Assembly (NCBI RefSeq): GCF_035998675.1
Contig: NZ_DASYHI010000005.1
Coordinates: 40,626-104,625, forward strand
Direction: 5' to 3'
Length of the DNA: 64,000 bases
Origin: Telluribacter sp035998675
Lineage (GTDB): Bacteria; Bacteroidota; Bacteroidia; Cytophagales; Spirosomataceae
Of this stretch, positions 9,409-17,871 are shown in pieces; positions within the stretch are counted from its first letter, which is position 1; every line of letters begins with the position of its first letter. A program made the translations under genes and the position numbers. The notes below the pieces were generated by a model. It was not told the DNA's origin. It searched no databases and worked only from the letters and a program-made list of their open reading frames with translations.

Positions 9409-12351
9409 TTAGTTAACGGGTTGAACATGCTGAATCGTAACGGGGCCCATCAGGCCGGATTCTACCAGGGGCGTTTCCGACCACAGCAGCTCCCGGGACC
9501 CCCGTACTTTTAGGTTGGTGCGGGTGTAGTTTTCCTTTTCGTTGATATCGCCGATAATCCGGTTCGACCAGGTATTAATTACCTCCACCCGTAACGAGTT
9601 TTCGCCTGGCTTGATGGCGTCGGTGACGTCGTAACGGTAGGGAGCAGCCCAGGTAATACCCAGTGGCTTACCGTTCAGCCACACTTCGGCTACTTTGCCC
9701 ACCTTACCCAGATCCAGGTAGACCCTGCCCGATTGATTAGCCGGTTTATTGTAGCTGAATGTTTTGGTATACATACCGGAACCGGAGTAGTGCGCTAGTC
9801 CTTTATCTGGTGATTGGGTCCAGGAGATGAGATCCGGGAAAGTAGCCTTTTCGGGTGCACCCCAGCCCTTGGTAAACTGCACCTCCCACGCCCCTTTGAC
9901 AGGCTGGACCTGAATGTTATTCGTTACTTTTTTAGAAGTTGAAGTACCCGTTAACTCGTAAGAGCCATTCTCCATAAACTGCAATCCCTGAGGAGTATAC
10001 ATAAACAGGGGCGGGTGCGTAGAGGCTGAGGTTACGGCCTTGTAGTGGGGCGTACTACCTCCTTTGGTAAAGACAACAAAGTAAGAGCCATAGGGGCCGA
10101 AGCTTAAAGGTACTTCCATATAGTCACCTGCCTGATTAAAGACATTGATTGGAATAGCCTCGCCCGTTACCGGATTCCAAAGTTCGGGCGATTTGCCCTG
10201 CTGCCGGAAGGAAACGAGCCGCGCTACGGACTTGTCGCTGGTGTTACGAACGAAGTAAAAATCCAGATCGCCTTTTTTATGGTGGATAAAGTCAAGTACC
10301 GGCTGACTTTTTCCCATGTAGTCCAGCCGCTGTGATCCTTTGTCGGGGTAGTCAAAATCGGGCTTTACGTTAATGGCCTGTAGAATCTGTAGCGCCGGAG
10401 CCGTGAACACTTTTCCTTTTTTCAGGTCATTTTGGCCAAATGCCCCTGATCCACTCCATAGCCGGTCGGCTACGGTTTGGCTGGCTCCCCATACTCCGGT
10501 AGGTTTGGTACCGGTAATAATGGCGCCTGCCCTGGATAGTTCTTCCAGTTTCTTGAGTACCGCTGGGTCATTGCCCACTATTTCGTCCAGTGCCAGTACT
10601 TTAAACTGTGCCCCGTACGGCAGGGTGAGCAGCCCGTCTTTGACGGTAAGGTCGTTCAGTAGTTTTTCGGTATTAATAATTTCGTAGTCATACCCGGAGC
10701 CGACGGCAAAGCGGGCGTTTTTGGGCGTGCCGAAGTTAGGTACCTTGTTGCCGTAGTAGTAGAGTACGTCGGCGGCAAAGTCGGTCACCTGCAAGACGTA
10801 CGATACCCGCGCCAGGTAGTCGTTGAAGGGTTTAACTTTGGGCCACCAGGTAGTTTTGACGTTGAAGTGGGTACCGGCGGCGTACACATTGCCCGGAAAA
10901 CCTTCCTTTGTGGGATTATGGGTAAAGCCATGGATTACGGCCCGGCTCATGCCTTCGCAGAAAGCCCGGTCGCCGATGGGGCGCATGTCGCCTGGGCCTT
11001 CCTGCCAGTTCTGAAAACTGGTGAAGGCTTCCAGTTCGGTAATCTTGCGCTGGTAGAGGTGCGAAGCGGCCGCAATCTCCTTGACCAGCATTAGCAGGTC
11101 AATGCTGTCTTTAGTGTCGTCGAGCCGTTCGTGGTTGATCCAGAACTCCCCGCGGGGAACATCCAGTGAGCCTAAGGCTTTGATGGCCTCTACGGGTACA
11201 TTGTGCAGCGGTGGGCCCGGCCCTCCCGATTCGGAGATCAGGTTCAGCCCGTAGCTGTTGGCAATTTCTTTTCCCTTCCGGTAATGATTGTTAATCATCA
11301 GCTCCGAAATGGTCCGGTTCAGGTCCTGCCGGAAACGGTCGGTAGTAGAGGGGTCGAAGGCGGTTTTGTTAAAAATATAGGGAAGAAACTTCGCTACGTC
11401 GTAGCCGTTCAGCTTCCTGAACTCACTGGCAAGTGATGGCGTCCACAGGGCATTTTTAGCTTCAAAGCTGGCCAGGTACAGGTTTTTCAGGGCCGTTTTT
11501 CGAAAATCACCCAGTACCGGTTTCAGACGATTGATGAAGTACATGAAGTGCATCCGGGTAGCCGTGGAGTCGAAATGATCGATGATGGGCCCTTTGGAAT
11601 TAGGACTCGGCAGCAGCAGCGGGTCACCTGAGTTGGAGCAGACGTAGCGGTGGATCTCCCAGGAACCAGTGGGTACCTGCCAGTTCAGCGTTTCGGTTTT
11701 TGGGTCAAAAAAGCGGGATACATTGACGATCCGGGTGGTATCCAGGTAGGTACCTCCGGCCTGAACCGGAATGGCCAGTACCGCTACTTCCTGCCGAAAC
11801 AGGGGCTTGCCATCGGCCCCGAACTGAATCAACAGATCAGCTCCTTTGGCATCTTTTCGGGGTATGTCCGGGAAAGGTACCTGAATAGTCTGTCGCCCCG
11901 GCTTCTCCACTTTTATTTTAGAAAAATAGAGTGACTTCGCCGCGTACTCCGGCGTGACCCAACTACCTCCCGCGTTCCAGCTACTGGCTAGGTTCAGACC
12001 CACTTCCAGTCCCAGTTTTCCGGCTTCCTTTATGGCCATTGTGATCGTGTTCAGTGACTCATCGCCCATAAAGGCCGGCCCCGCGGGTACTAGTCCGTCA
12101 GGTCGGAAGCCTATCTCGAAAATATCCACGCCACCCAGTCCAGCCTTCTTGATACTCCGCAGTTCTTCTTTGAGCAGGGTCGTATCGGTATGCCCGTTGA
12201 GCCACCACCAGTACACCTTGGCCCGGGAGGTACCCTGGGGATCTTTGAAACCGGCCTGGAGGGTTTTCAGATCCTGAGCAATACTGGTACCTGCCATCCA
12301 GCAGGAGGTAAGAAGCAGGAAAGTCAGGGATTTAAAAGTATATTTTTTCAT
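9409..12351 (-). CDS. Exported glycoside hydrolase, GH106-like, tandem paralogue
   Basis: 980-aa paralogue of the following gene with the same architecture: Sec signal (SLTFLLLTSCWMAGTSIAQ), VYWWWLNGHTDTTLLKEEL, AGLGGVDIFEIG, SWNAGGSW, DHFDST, SESGGPG, RGEFW, then a long linker and a C-terminal beta-sandwich (YDVTDAIKPGENSLRVEV). The two proteins align over their full length, so this is a tandem duplication within the locus. Differences concentrate in the middle third (after the LPYGAQFKVLALDE segment) and the linker, which suggests different substrate positions. It follows the sulfatase gene by 34 bp and precedes the second copy by 8 bp, consistent with one transcript. Same caveat on family assignment as its neighbour. 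Confidence 0.8.
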   Translation of the reverse strand: MKKYTFKSLTFLLLTSCWMAGTSIAQDLKTLQAGFKDPQGTSRAKVYWWWLNGHTDTTLLKEELRSIKKAGLGGVDIFEIGFRPDGLVPAGPAFMGDESLNTITMAIKEAGKLGLEVGLNLASSWNAGGSWVTPEYAAKSLYFSKIKVEKPGRQTIQVPFPDIPRKDAKGADLLIQFGADGKPLFRQEVAVLAIPVQAGGTYLDTTRIVNVSRFFDPKTETLNWQVPTGSWEIHRYVCSNSGDPLLLPSPNSKGPIIDHFDSTATRMHFMYFINRLKPVLGDFRKTALKNLYLASFEAKNALWTPSLASEFRKLNGYDVAKFLPYIFNKTAFDPSTTDRFRQDLNRTISELMINNHYRKGKEIANSYGLNLISESGGPGPPLHNVPVEAIKALGSLDVPRGEFWINHERLDDTKDSIDLLMLVKEIAAASHLYQRKITELEAFTSFQNWQEGPGDMRPIGDRAFCEGMSRAVIHGFTHNPTKEGFPGNVYAAGTHFNVKTTWWPKVKPFNDYLARVSYVLQVTDFAADVLYYYGNKVPNFGTPKNARFAVGSGYDYEIINTEKLLNDLTVKDGLLTLPYGAQFKVLALDEIVGNDPAVLKKLEELSRAGAIITGTKPTGVWGASQTVADRLWSGSGAFGQNDLKKGKVFTAPALQILQAINVKPDFDYPDKGSQRLDYMGKSQPVLDFIHHKKGDLDFYFVRNTSDKSVARLVSFRQQGKSPELWNPVTGEAIPINVFNQAGDYMEVPLSFGPYGSYFVVFTKGGSTPHYKAVTSASTHPPLFMYTPQGLQFMENGSYELTGTSTSKKVTNNIQVQPVKGAWEVQFTKGWGAPEKATFPDLISWTQSPDKGLAHYSGSGMYTKTFSYNKPANQSGRVYLDLGKVGKVAEVWLNGKPLGITWAAPYRYDVTDAIKPGENSLRVEVINTWSNRIIGDINEKENYTRTNLKVRGSRELLWSETPLVESGLMGPVTIQHVQPVN

Positions 12352-12385
12352 TTCTTTAAGGATTTAGAGAGGATATAGGCGACGG

Positions 12386-13792
12386 TCAGGGAATTGGAAT
12401 ACTATCCTGGTTTTTGACCATCCACTGATTCAGACTCTTTTTGAGCCGGGCCTTTACCGGCTGGTAATTGGTCTCGTAGGCTAGGTTTTTGGTTTCGCCA
12501 GGGTCGTTCCACAGGTCGAACAACTGCTCGTTGTGGGTGCCCTGGTTGTACACATTGTACTTATAGCGCTGGTCCCGGATCATACGGGCGTGGCGGGATT
12601 GATTCTCTTTATCATCTTCCAGTTGCACGACCACGTGCTCGCGCAAGGTAGCGTCAGGATTTTCCAGTACTTTACGAAGGCTGGTACCGGTAAACGCTGG
12701 CGGATTAGGGATACCGGCGTAGTCGCACAAAGTAGGAGCCAGATCAATGTTCGACACCAGTTGCTTCCGGTCGATTCGTCCTGCGGGGATATGGCCTTTC
12801 CAGCTAATGCCAAACGGAACCAAAACGGCTTCTTCATAGAGACTTAGCTTTGCGGCCCATTTGTGCGCCGCCGACCCGTCGCCGTGGTCGCTGGTGAACA
12901 CGATAATCGTATTGTTATCGAGCTTCTGTTCGCGCAGAGCGTTCATGATCTTTCCAATTTCCCCATCCACCTTTTCTGCAAACCGGTAGTAGTGGTACAG
13001 GTAGGCCCGCCAGTCGGCTTCGTTGTAGTGCTGGGTTCGGAGCAGTTCGTCGCCGTAGTGGTCCATCAGCCGCTTCTCTTCCAGCCACTGGGGCTCCTTC
13101 ATGGGAGGATCGAAGTTAGGAGGCAAAGGAGGCAGCGAAGCTTTAATCTCCGAGGCTTTGGCATAATTAGCAGGCTGGCGGGGTACGTGACAGATGTCGT
13201 GCGGGTTGTGGAGCGACACCGCCAGCATAAAGGGCTTGGAATCTTTATAATTCTTTAGGTATTTGACGGCGGCGTCGGCAATAGGTCGGTCGGTATCTTC
13301 CCCCAGTTCCCAGGACTTGGCCAGGGATTGGAAAGGAATGACCTTGAATCCATTTACAGAGTCTTTGCCCGATTGGGCGGGGTATGATTCGGGCAAGTGC
13401 CACTTACCGGTCCAGGCGGTGTTATAGCCCGCTTTACCAAAAATAGTACCAATGGTCGGAATGGAAGGAGAGATATAAGCCGAGTTGTTCCAGACCACGC
13501 CGGTTTCGTGAGGCATCCGGCCCGTAATGAGGCTGCTCCGGGAAGGACCGCAGACGGGCGAACTGCAGTAGGATTCGGTAAAATAGACGCCACGTTTGGC
13601 CAGGGCGTCCATGTTAGGCGTTTTCAGATTGGGATTCCCCATCAGGCTCAGGCAGTCATTCGTCTGCTGATCGGTCATGATGATCAGGACATTGGGACGC
13701 TGGGGAGCAGAAGTGGGAGATGTAGTCTGAAAACCGTATAGCAGGGCCGCCCCTGCGCATAGCATAATCGATAATAAACCTGTCTTCTTCAT
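12386..13792 (-). CDS. Exported S1-type sulfatase
   Basis: Removes sulfate esters, most likely from the glycan handled by this locus. The 468-aa protein has a signal peptide (LSIMLCAGAALLYG), the metal-binding start RPNVLIIMTDQQ, and the C-x-P-S-R signature CGPSRSSLITGR. There Cys81 would be converted to formylglycine by a maturase not present in this window. Later motifs TGKWHLPE, AVSLHNPHD, FTSDHGDG and HKWAAKLSLYEEAVLVPFG are the normal sulfatase metal and substrate positions. Its place between the 847-aa unassigned enzyme and the two GH106-like enzymes implies that desulfation is coupled to exo-cleavage. The sulfatase subfamily and the sulfated position cannot be read from sequence alone. 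Confidence 0.92.
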   Translation of the reverse strand: MKKTGLLSIMLCAGAALLYGFQTTSPTSAPQRPNVLIIMTDQQTNDCLSLMGNPNLKTPNMDALAKRGVYFTESYCSSPVCGPSRSSLITGRMPHETGVVWNNSAYISPSIPTIGTIFGKAGYNTAWTGKWHLPESYPAQSGKDSVNGFKVIPFQSLAKSWELGEDTDRPIADAAVKYLKNYKDSKPFMLAVSLHNPHDICHVPRQPANYAKASEIKASLPPLPPNFDPPMKEPQWLEEKRLMDHYGDELLRTQHYNEADWRAYLYHYYRFAEKVDGEIGKIMNALREQKLDNNTIIVFTSDHGDGSAAHKWAAKLSLYEEAVLVPFGISWKGHIPAGRIDRKQLVSNIDLAPTLCDYAGIPNPPAFTGTSLRKVLENPDATLREHVVVQLEDDKENQSRHARMIRDQRYKYNVYNQGTHNEQLFDLWNDPGETKNLAYETNYQPVKARLKKSLNQWMVKNQDSIPIP

Positions 13793-13847
13793 TTCACAAC
13801 TAATTTTTTATGTCAAATAGTCATTTGTTCCGCGCGGAGGCGGCTGC

Positions 13848-16391
13848 TTACCAGGATACCACCAGGTTTCCGGTTATATTCTCTACTACATAGTGCTTCC
13901 CGAATCGATCTTCTCCTTTCCGGAAGGTAATCTGACCGGTTTTCCAGGGATAGGAGGAATTGACATAAGCGTGAAATTGCTCGTCAGTGACCTGCGGTTC
14001 GGCGTAGATTCGCACCGTAGCGTTTTTCAGACCGTCTACGCTGTATCGCTTGGTAATACCCTTCTGCCCGGAATGAAGCTCCTTGAACGATACGATACCA
14101 TCCTGCTGCTCCACGAATACCCGGCTTTCGCGGTTCCAGGAAGTAGGCATGGTGTAGGTAGAGCTCCCTTTATCCAGTTTGGTTTCCAGTCCCAGCAACA
14201 GCGGGGCGCCCTGCTGGAATCTGAAGCGCTGCCTGATGGTACTGTTGGGATTATAGCCCGAGAACATAAAGGCATTGTTAGAACGGGCTATGGTCAGCAC
14301 CGGATTCTTGATGGTAGGGTCCTGCTTTTCTACCACATGGCTAATGCCAAACTCGGGCAACACGTAGCGCAGGTGCAACGGACCGATGAAGTACTTATCC
14401 GGCTCGTCAGGGGTGAGCAGGCGGCCGCCCGTAAAACTGCTGGAGTTAGTACCCCGCAGGTAAGCGACTTTTCCGCCCTGCCATTCGGGTTTAGTCCTGA
14501 CCCACACCGCATCGCGGCTTTTACCGCCCTGCTCTACCTGTACCAATAGTTTGGTGCCGGCGTCGTTGCGGTTTTTCAGTGAGGTACGAAAGCCACCGCC
14601 GCTGAACAGCGGCCGGTGGTTGATGACGTTGGGGTATCCTTTTTCCAGTATATCCGTTGTGTAGCTGGTCTTTATTTTAAATTCACCTTCGAGCGGAGCT
14701 TCATTTTTCTGATTTAAAAAATCCAGAAAAGCCGGACTGGAATGATCCGTCGGGCCAAAAATGATCAATTTGCCTCCTTTCTGCACAAATCCCATCAGGG
14801 CTTTTTCCAATGATGATCCCGCGTCCGGCGCGATCGTTACCAGCGTGGACTCCCGGAAGTACTCTGGATTATTAGCAAGTACAGACTGAAAGGAGCTTGT
14901 GGAAATGACCGTATTCAGCGGCAAACCATTGTTGATCGCCTGCCGGATGTACCAGTCGCCGTAGTAGACTTCCGCTAAGCGCTCCTTGGACTGATACGCC
15001 CATTTGTGGTACTCATCGAAGGGGTACACCCATACTAGCGGGCCCGGAGCGGTCGGAGAGTCGTAGCGGGCTTTCAGAATGTGTGGCGTTACTTCATCGG
15101 GTACCTGGGTGGGCATTTCGCCCAGTGAGTTATCAATGGTCAGGAAGTTCAGGTGCGTTGGGATACCAATTTTCCCGTTGGCATCAATCCGGCTGACGGC
15201 CATGGGCAGGTAAATGTCGTGGGGTTCGCGCCCGTAGCGGTCCAGCCAGGGGCTGTTGAGCCACCATGGGTCGTGAGTATAGTACCGAAACAGGAAGCGG
15301 TTGTCGGGCAGCTCGGCCATGCGGGACATGTAGCCTACCATTTCCAAACCAAAATCACCATCTAGTGCGGCCCAGGGAGAGTTAGGCGGAGGCAGCATGT
15401 TGTAGCCACCCTCGTAGATCTGTTTCAGGTTGACCGCGTCGCGCGCCAGGTCGGCACCCACCGACAGGTTGGTACCTCTCGTCTGAATCTGGAAGTGGGG
15501 GCATTCCTTACGGAAGAGCTTCCAGAATTCGTTGATTTTGGCGGTTAGGCCAGCCAGTTTTTCCTGCTCAAATTCTTTACCCGTGAAGGTAGCTCCGGTA
15601 GCCGACCAGCCCTCGGCCCCAAAGCCGAACCCGTTGCTGAACCAGATGTAATCGTAGCCCAGGTCTTTCAGAAAATGCTGGCTCTGGCGACCGAAAAATG
15701 TACCAAAGGGGGTATTGGCCGGAATACCCGTGGGGAAGCCGGCGTAGGAGCCTTTATCGGCATTCAATACCGAATAGCTACTTACAAAGCTCTTGTGCCC
15801 CATGGCGCTGCCGCCCAGTATTTCCGGATGCTTTACGTACTTGAATTCCGACTTGGCAAACTCAGGACCGGGATCAAAGGTTGCCCCCACCAGAACAGGC
15901 TTACCCGTTACCTGCTTGCCTACTTCTTTTAAAGTTTGAATAATAAATTTAAGATCGCCGTACGTAAAAGCGGGTGGGTTTTCCATGTAGAGGTAGGCCC
16001 GCTCGTGGATAGACAGTTCTTCCGGTCCCGAGCCTACTTCGTGTTTGGTATTGGGGTTGCCCAGGTACCTGGCCCATTCGAGCGGTTGACTCAGGGTACC
16101 TTTGTAGTCCACTATTTCGGAGCCATCGCTGGTCCAGAGCATCACGGACACCGTATCGGTATGGCGAAGCAGTGAGTGCCACTGGGTAAACATCTCCGTA
16201 GCTACCTCCCGGATGTAGGCTTTATCGTTCTTCTTGAATGGTTTCAGGGAAGCCTCCAGCGTAATGTTGTTGAAGGACTTCCCTTTCAAAGTTGAAATAC
16301 TGCTCTGAGCCTGGACGGGCTGCGGAAAGAATCCGCAGCCCATAACCAGACAAAAGAATAAGAGAAAAGGCTTTAAAAGGAATAATCGCAT
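13848..16391 (-). CDS. Unassigned exported 847-aa protein of the glycan locus, probable TIM-barrel glycosidase
   Basis: I do not recognise a named family. Seen: a Sec signal (LLFFCLVMGCGFFPQPVQAQ); an N-terminal region with LEASLKPFKKNDKAYI and a run of acidic and aromatic motifs expected in a (beta/alpha)8 glycosidase (VGATFDPGPEFAKSEF, YIWFSNGFGFGAEGWS, RGTNLSVGADLARDA, FRYYTHDPWWLNSPWLDRYG); a middle domain resembling a beta-galactosidase trimerisation-type Rossmann segment (LVTIAPDAGSSLEKAL, KGGKLIIFGPTDHSSPAFLD); and C-terminal beta-rich modules. Its place directly after SusD and before the sulfatase argues for an enzyme acting on the imported or surface-bound glycan. It may define a poorly described hydrolase or lyase family, or be a distant member of a known clan; confidence is in the gene, not the function. 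Confidence 0.7.
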   Translation of the reverse strand: MRLFLLKPFLLFFCLVMGCGFFPQPVQAQSSISTLKGKSFNNITLEASLKPFKKNDKAYIREVATEMFTQWHSLLRHTDTVSVMLWTSDGSEIVDYKGTLSQPLEWARYLGNPNTKHEVGSGPEELSIHERAYLYMENPPAFTYGDLKFIIQTLKEVGKQVTGKPVLVGATFDPGPEFAKSEFKYVKHPEILGGSAMGHKSFVSSYSVLNADKGSYAGFPTGIPANTPFGTFFGRQSQHFLKDLGYDYIWFSNGFGFGAEGWSATGATFTGKEFEQEKLAGLTAKINEFWKLFRKECPHFQIQTRGTNLSVGADLARDAVNLKQIYEGGYNMLPPPNSPWAALDGDFGLEMVGYMSRMAELPDNRFLFRYYTHDPWWLNSPWLDRYGREPHDIYLPMAVSRIDANGKIGIPTHLNFLTIDNSLGEMPTQVPDEVTPHILKARYDSPTAPGPLVWVYPFDEYHKWAYQSKERLAEVYYGDWYIRQAINNGLPLNTVISTSSFQSVLANNPEYFRESTLVTIAPDAGSSLEKALMGFVQKGGKLIIFGPTDHSSPAFLDFLNQKNEAPLEGEFKIKTSYTTDILEKGYPNVINHRPLFSGGGFRTSLKNRNDAGTKLLVQVEQGGKSRDAVWVRTKPEWQGGKVAYLRGTNSSSFTGGRLLTPDEPDKYFIGPLHLRYVLPEFGISHVVEKQDPTIKNPVLTIARSNNAFMFSGYNPNSTIRQRFRFQQGAPLLLGLETKLDKGSSTYTMPTSWNRESRVFVEQQDGIVSFKELHSGQKGITKRYSVDGLKNATVRIYAEPQVTDEQFHAYVNSSYPWKTGQITFRKGEDRFGKHYVVENITGNLVVSW

Positions 16392-16426
16392 AGCTAGCTT
16401 CCTGTATTGTGGATTCTTTTTCAGTT

Positions 16427-17860
16427 TTAATACCCCGGATTCTGACCCAGATTCGGATTAATATCAATTTCCCGCAAAGGAATGGGCATTAGTAATTCAT
16501 GATTCGCAACCGTAAATTTCAGTCCATTGTCCTGGAAGTACTTATTCATTACTGCCTGTAAGCGTCCGGTACGGACGAGGTCAAACCAACGGTGGCCTTC
16601 CAGAAAGAACTCCACTCTCCGTTCCTGCTCGAGCGCCAGCGCTATTTCCGATTTGGACAGGCCAGACAGGGGCTGAAGTCCCGCACGGTTTCTGACCATG
16701 TTCAGGTAGGTAAAGGCTTCCTGGGTATTGCCGGTTTCGTTGAGCGCTTCGGCGTACATCAGCAGTACGTCGGCATACCGCAGGGCGGTAAAGTTGATAC
16801 CGCCATCACCCACAATACCGGTGGTGAAATCCACAAACTTGAGCCCGTGCAAATCTCTTTCGTACCGGCCCGTAACCAGCCGTACCGAATCCCCGATGGA
16901 AGCCCTTCTTCTAAGATCGCCCGCTTCGTAGGCACTGGCCATCTGGCGGGTAGGCAGGACCCGTCCTGAACCCTGCATATTTCCCGGAAACATGGCCATG
17001 TCGAAACGCGCCGGGGTGAAAATGCTTGAAAAGGAGTTACCTTCTCCTACATTACCCGCCAGGTACTTGATTTCAAAAATAGACTCCGGCAGTTCGTCGT
17101 TGCCGTTGATAAACAGCCTCCGGTATTCGGACTGCAGCGAGTATTTTTTCATATCAATCACCTCCTTCAGTACGTTTTTAGCCTGCTCGTATTGCTTGGT
17201 GGTGAGATACACTTTGCCAAGCAGCGTTTTGGCAGCTCCGGCTGAGGCCTGTGACTTGCTGGCGAGGGTTACACCATTCAACAGGCTGGCTGATTCGGTC
17301 AGGTCCTTAACAATCAGATTGTACACGTCACTGGCGGGCCTTCTGGTCATGTCGAAGTCCATGATTTCATTGGGACTTCGGAATGCAACCTCCACAATGG
17401 GTACATTCCCAAACAGACGAACCAGATAGAAGTAACTATACGCCCTTAAAAATAAGGCTTCGCCCCGGAACTGGTTCTTCTGGGCTTCGGTCAGGTTGAC
17501 CGCGTCCAGACGGGACAGAATGTTGTTACTTCGGGCAATGGTGGCAAAGCTGGTAGTCCATACCGTATTCAGAAAGCCATTGGCTGGAGTTGGATTCATT
17601 TCATCCAGTTCCGTCTCGGCCACGGTGGGGGACGTCCACCTGATTTCGGCATTATCGGTAGTCAGGTCACCCAGGTATACAATAGCCGCATCGTGAAGGC
17701 CTTGCAGCCCGGCGTAGGTACCGGTAAGCGCCGTTTCAAAATCCTGGGCATTCTTATAGAACGACACCTCGTTTATCTGGTACTCCGGTTGCAGCGACAG
17801 AAAATCGGAACAGGAAACCAGCCCCAATCCCAAACACATGAAAGCGATATATTTTTTCAT
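16427..17860 (-). CDS. SusD/RagB-like glycan-binding outer-membrane lipoprotein
   Basis: Surface lipoprotein that caps the SusC barrel and binds the oligosaccharide. The 477-aa sequence starts with a lipoprotein signal (lipobox LVSC, Cys17) and the SusD opening DFLSLQPEYQINEVSFYKN. It contains the typical TPR-like segments (FRGEALFLRAYSYFYLVRLF, then AKTLLGKVYLTTKQYEQAKN) and the C-terminal RYADVLLMYAEALNE, VRNRAGL and ERRVEFFLEGHRWFDLVRTG blocks. The end of the gene (LREIDINPNLGQNPGY) is the normal SusD terminus, so it is complete. It lies 11 bp downstream of susC, as is usual for a co-expressed pair. Glycan specificity is not visible in SusD sequences. Confidence 0.95.
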   Translation of the reverse strand: MKKYIAFMCLGLGLVSCSDFLSLQPEYQINEVSFYKNAQDFETALTGTYAGLQGLHDAAIVYLGDLTTDNAEIRWTSPTVAETELDEMNPTPANGFLNTVWTTSFATIARSNNILSRLDAVNLTEAQKNQFRGEALFLRAYSYFYLVRLFGNVPIVEVAFRSPNEIMDFDMTRRPASDVYNLIVKDLTESASLLNGVTLASKSQASAGAAKTLLGKVYLTTKQYEQAKNVLKEVIDMKKYSLQSEYRRLFINGNDELPESIFEIKYLAGNVGEGNSFSSIFTPARFDMAMFPGNMQGSGRVLPTRQMASAYEAGDLRRRASIGDSVRLVTGRYERDLHGLKFVDFTTGIVGDGGINFTALRYADVLLMYAEALNETGNTQEAFTYLNMVRNRAGLQPLSGLSKSEIALALEQERRVEFFLEGHRWFDLVRTGRLQAVMNKYFQDNGLKFTVANHELLMPIPLREIDINPNLGQNPGY

Positions 17861-17871
17861 AGTAGTAGCTA

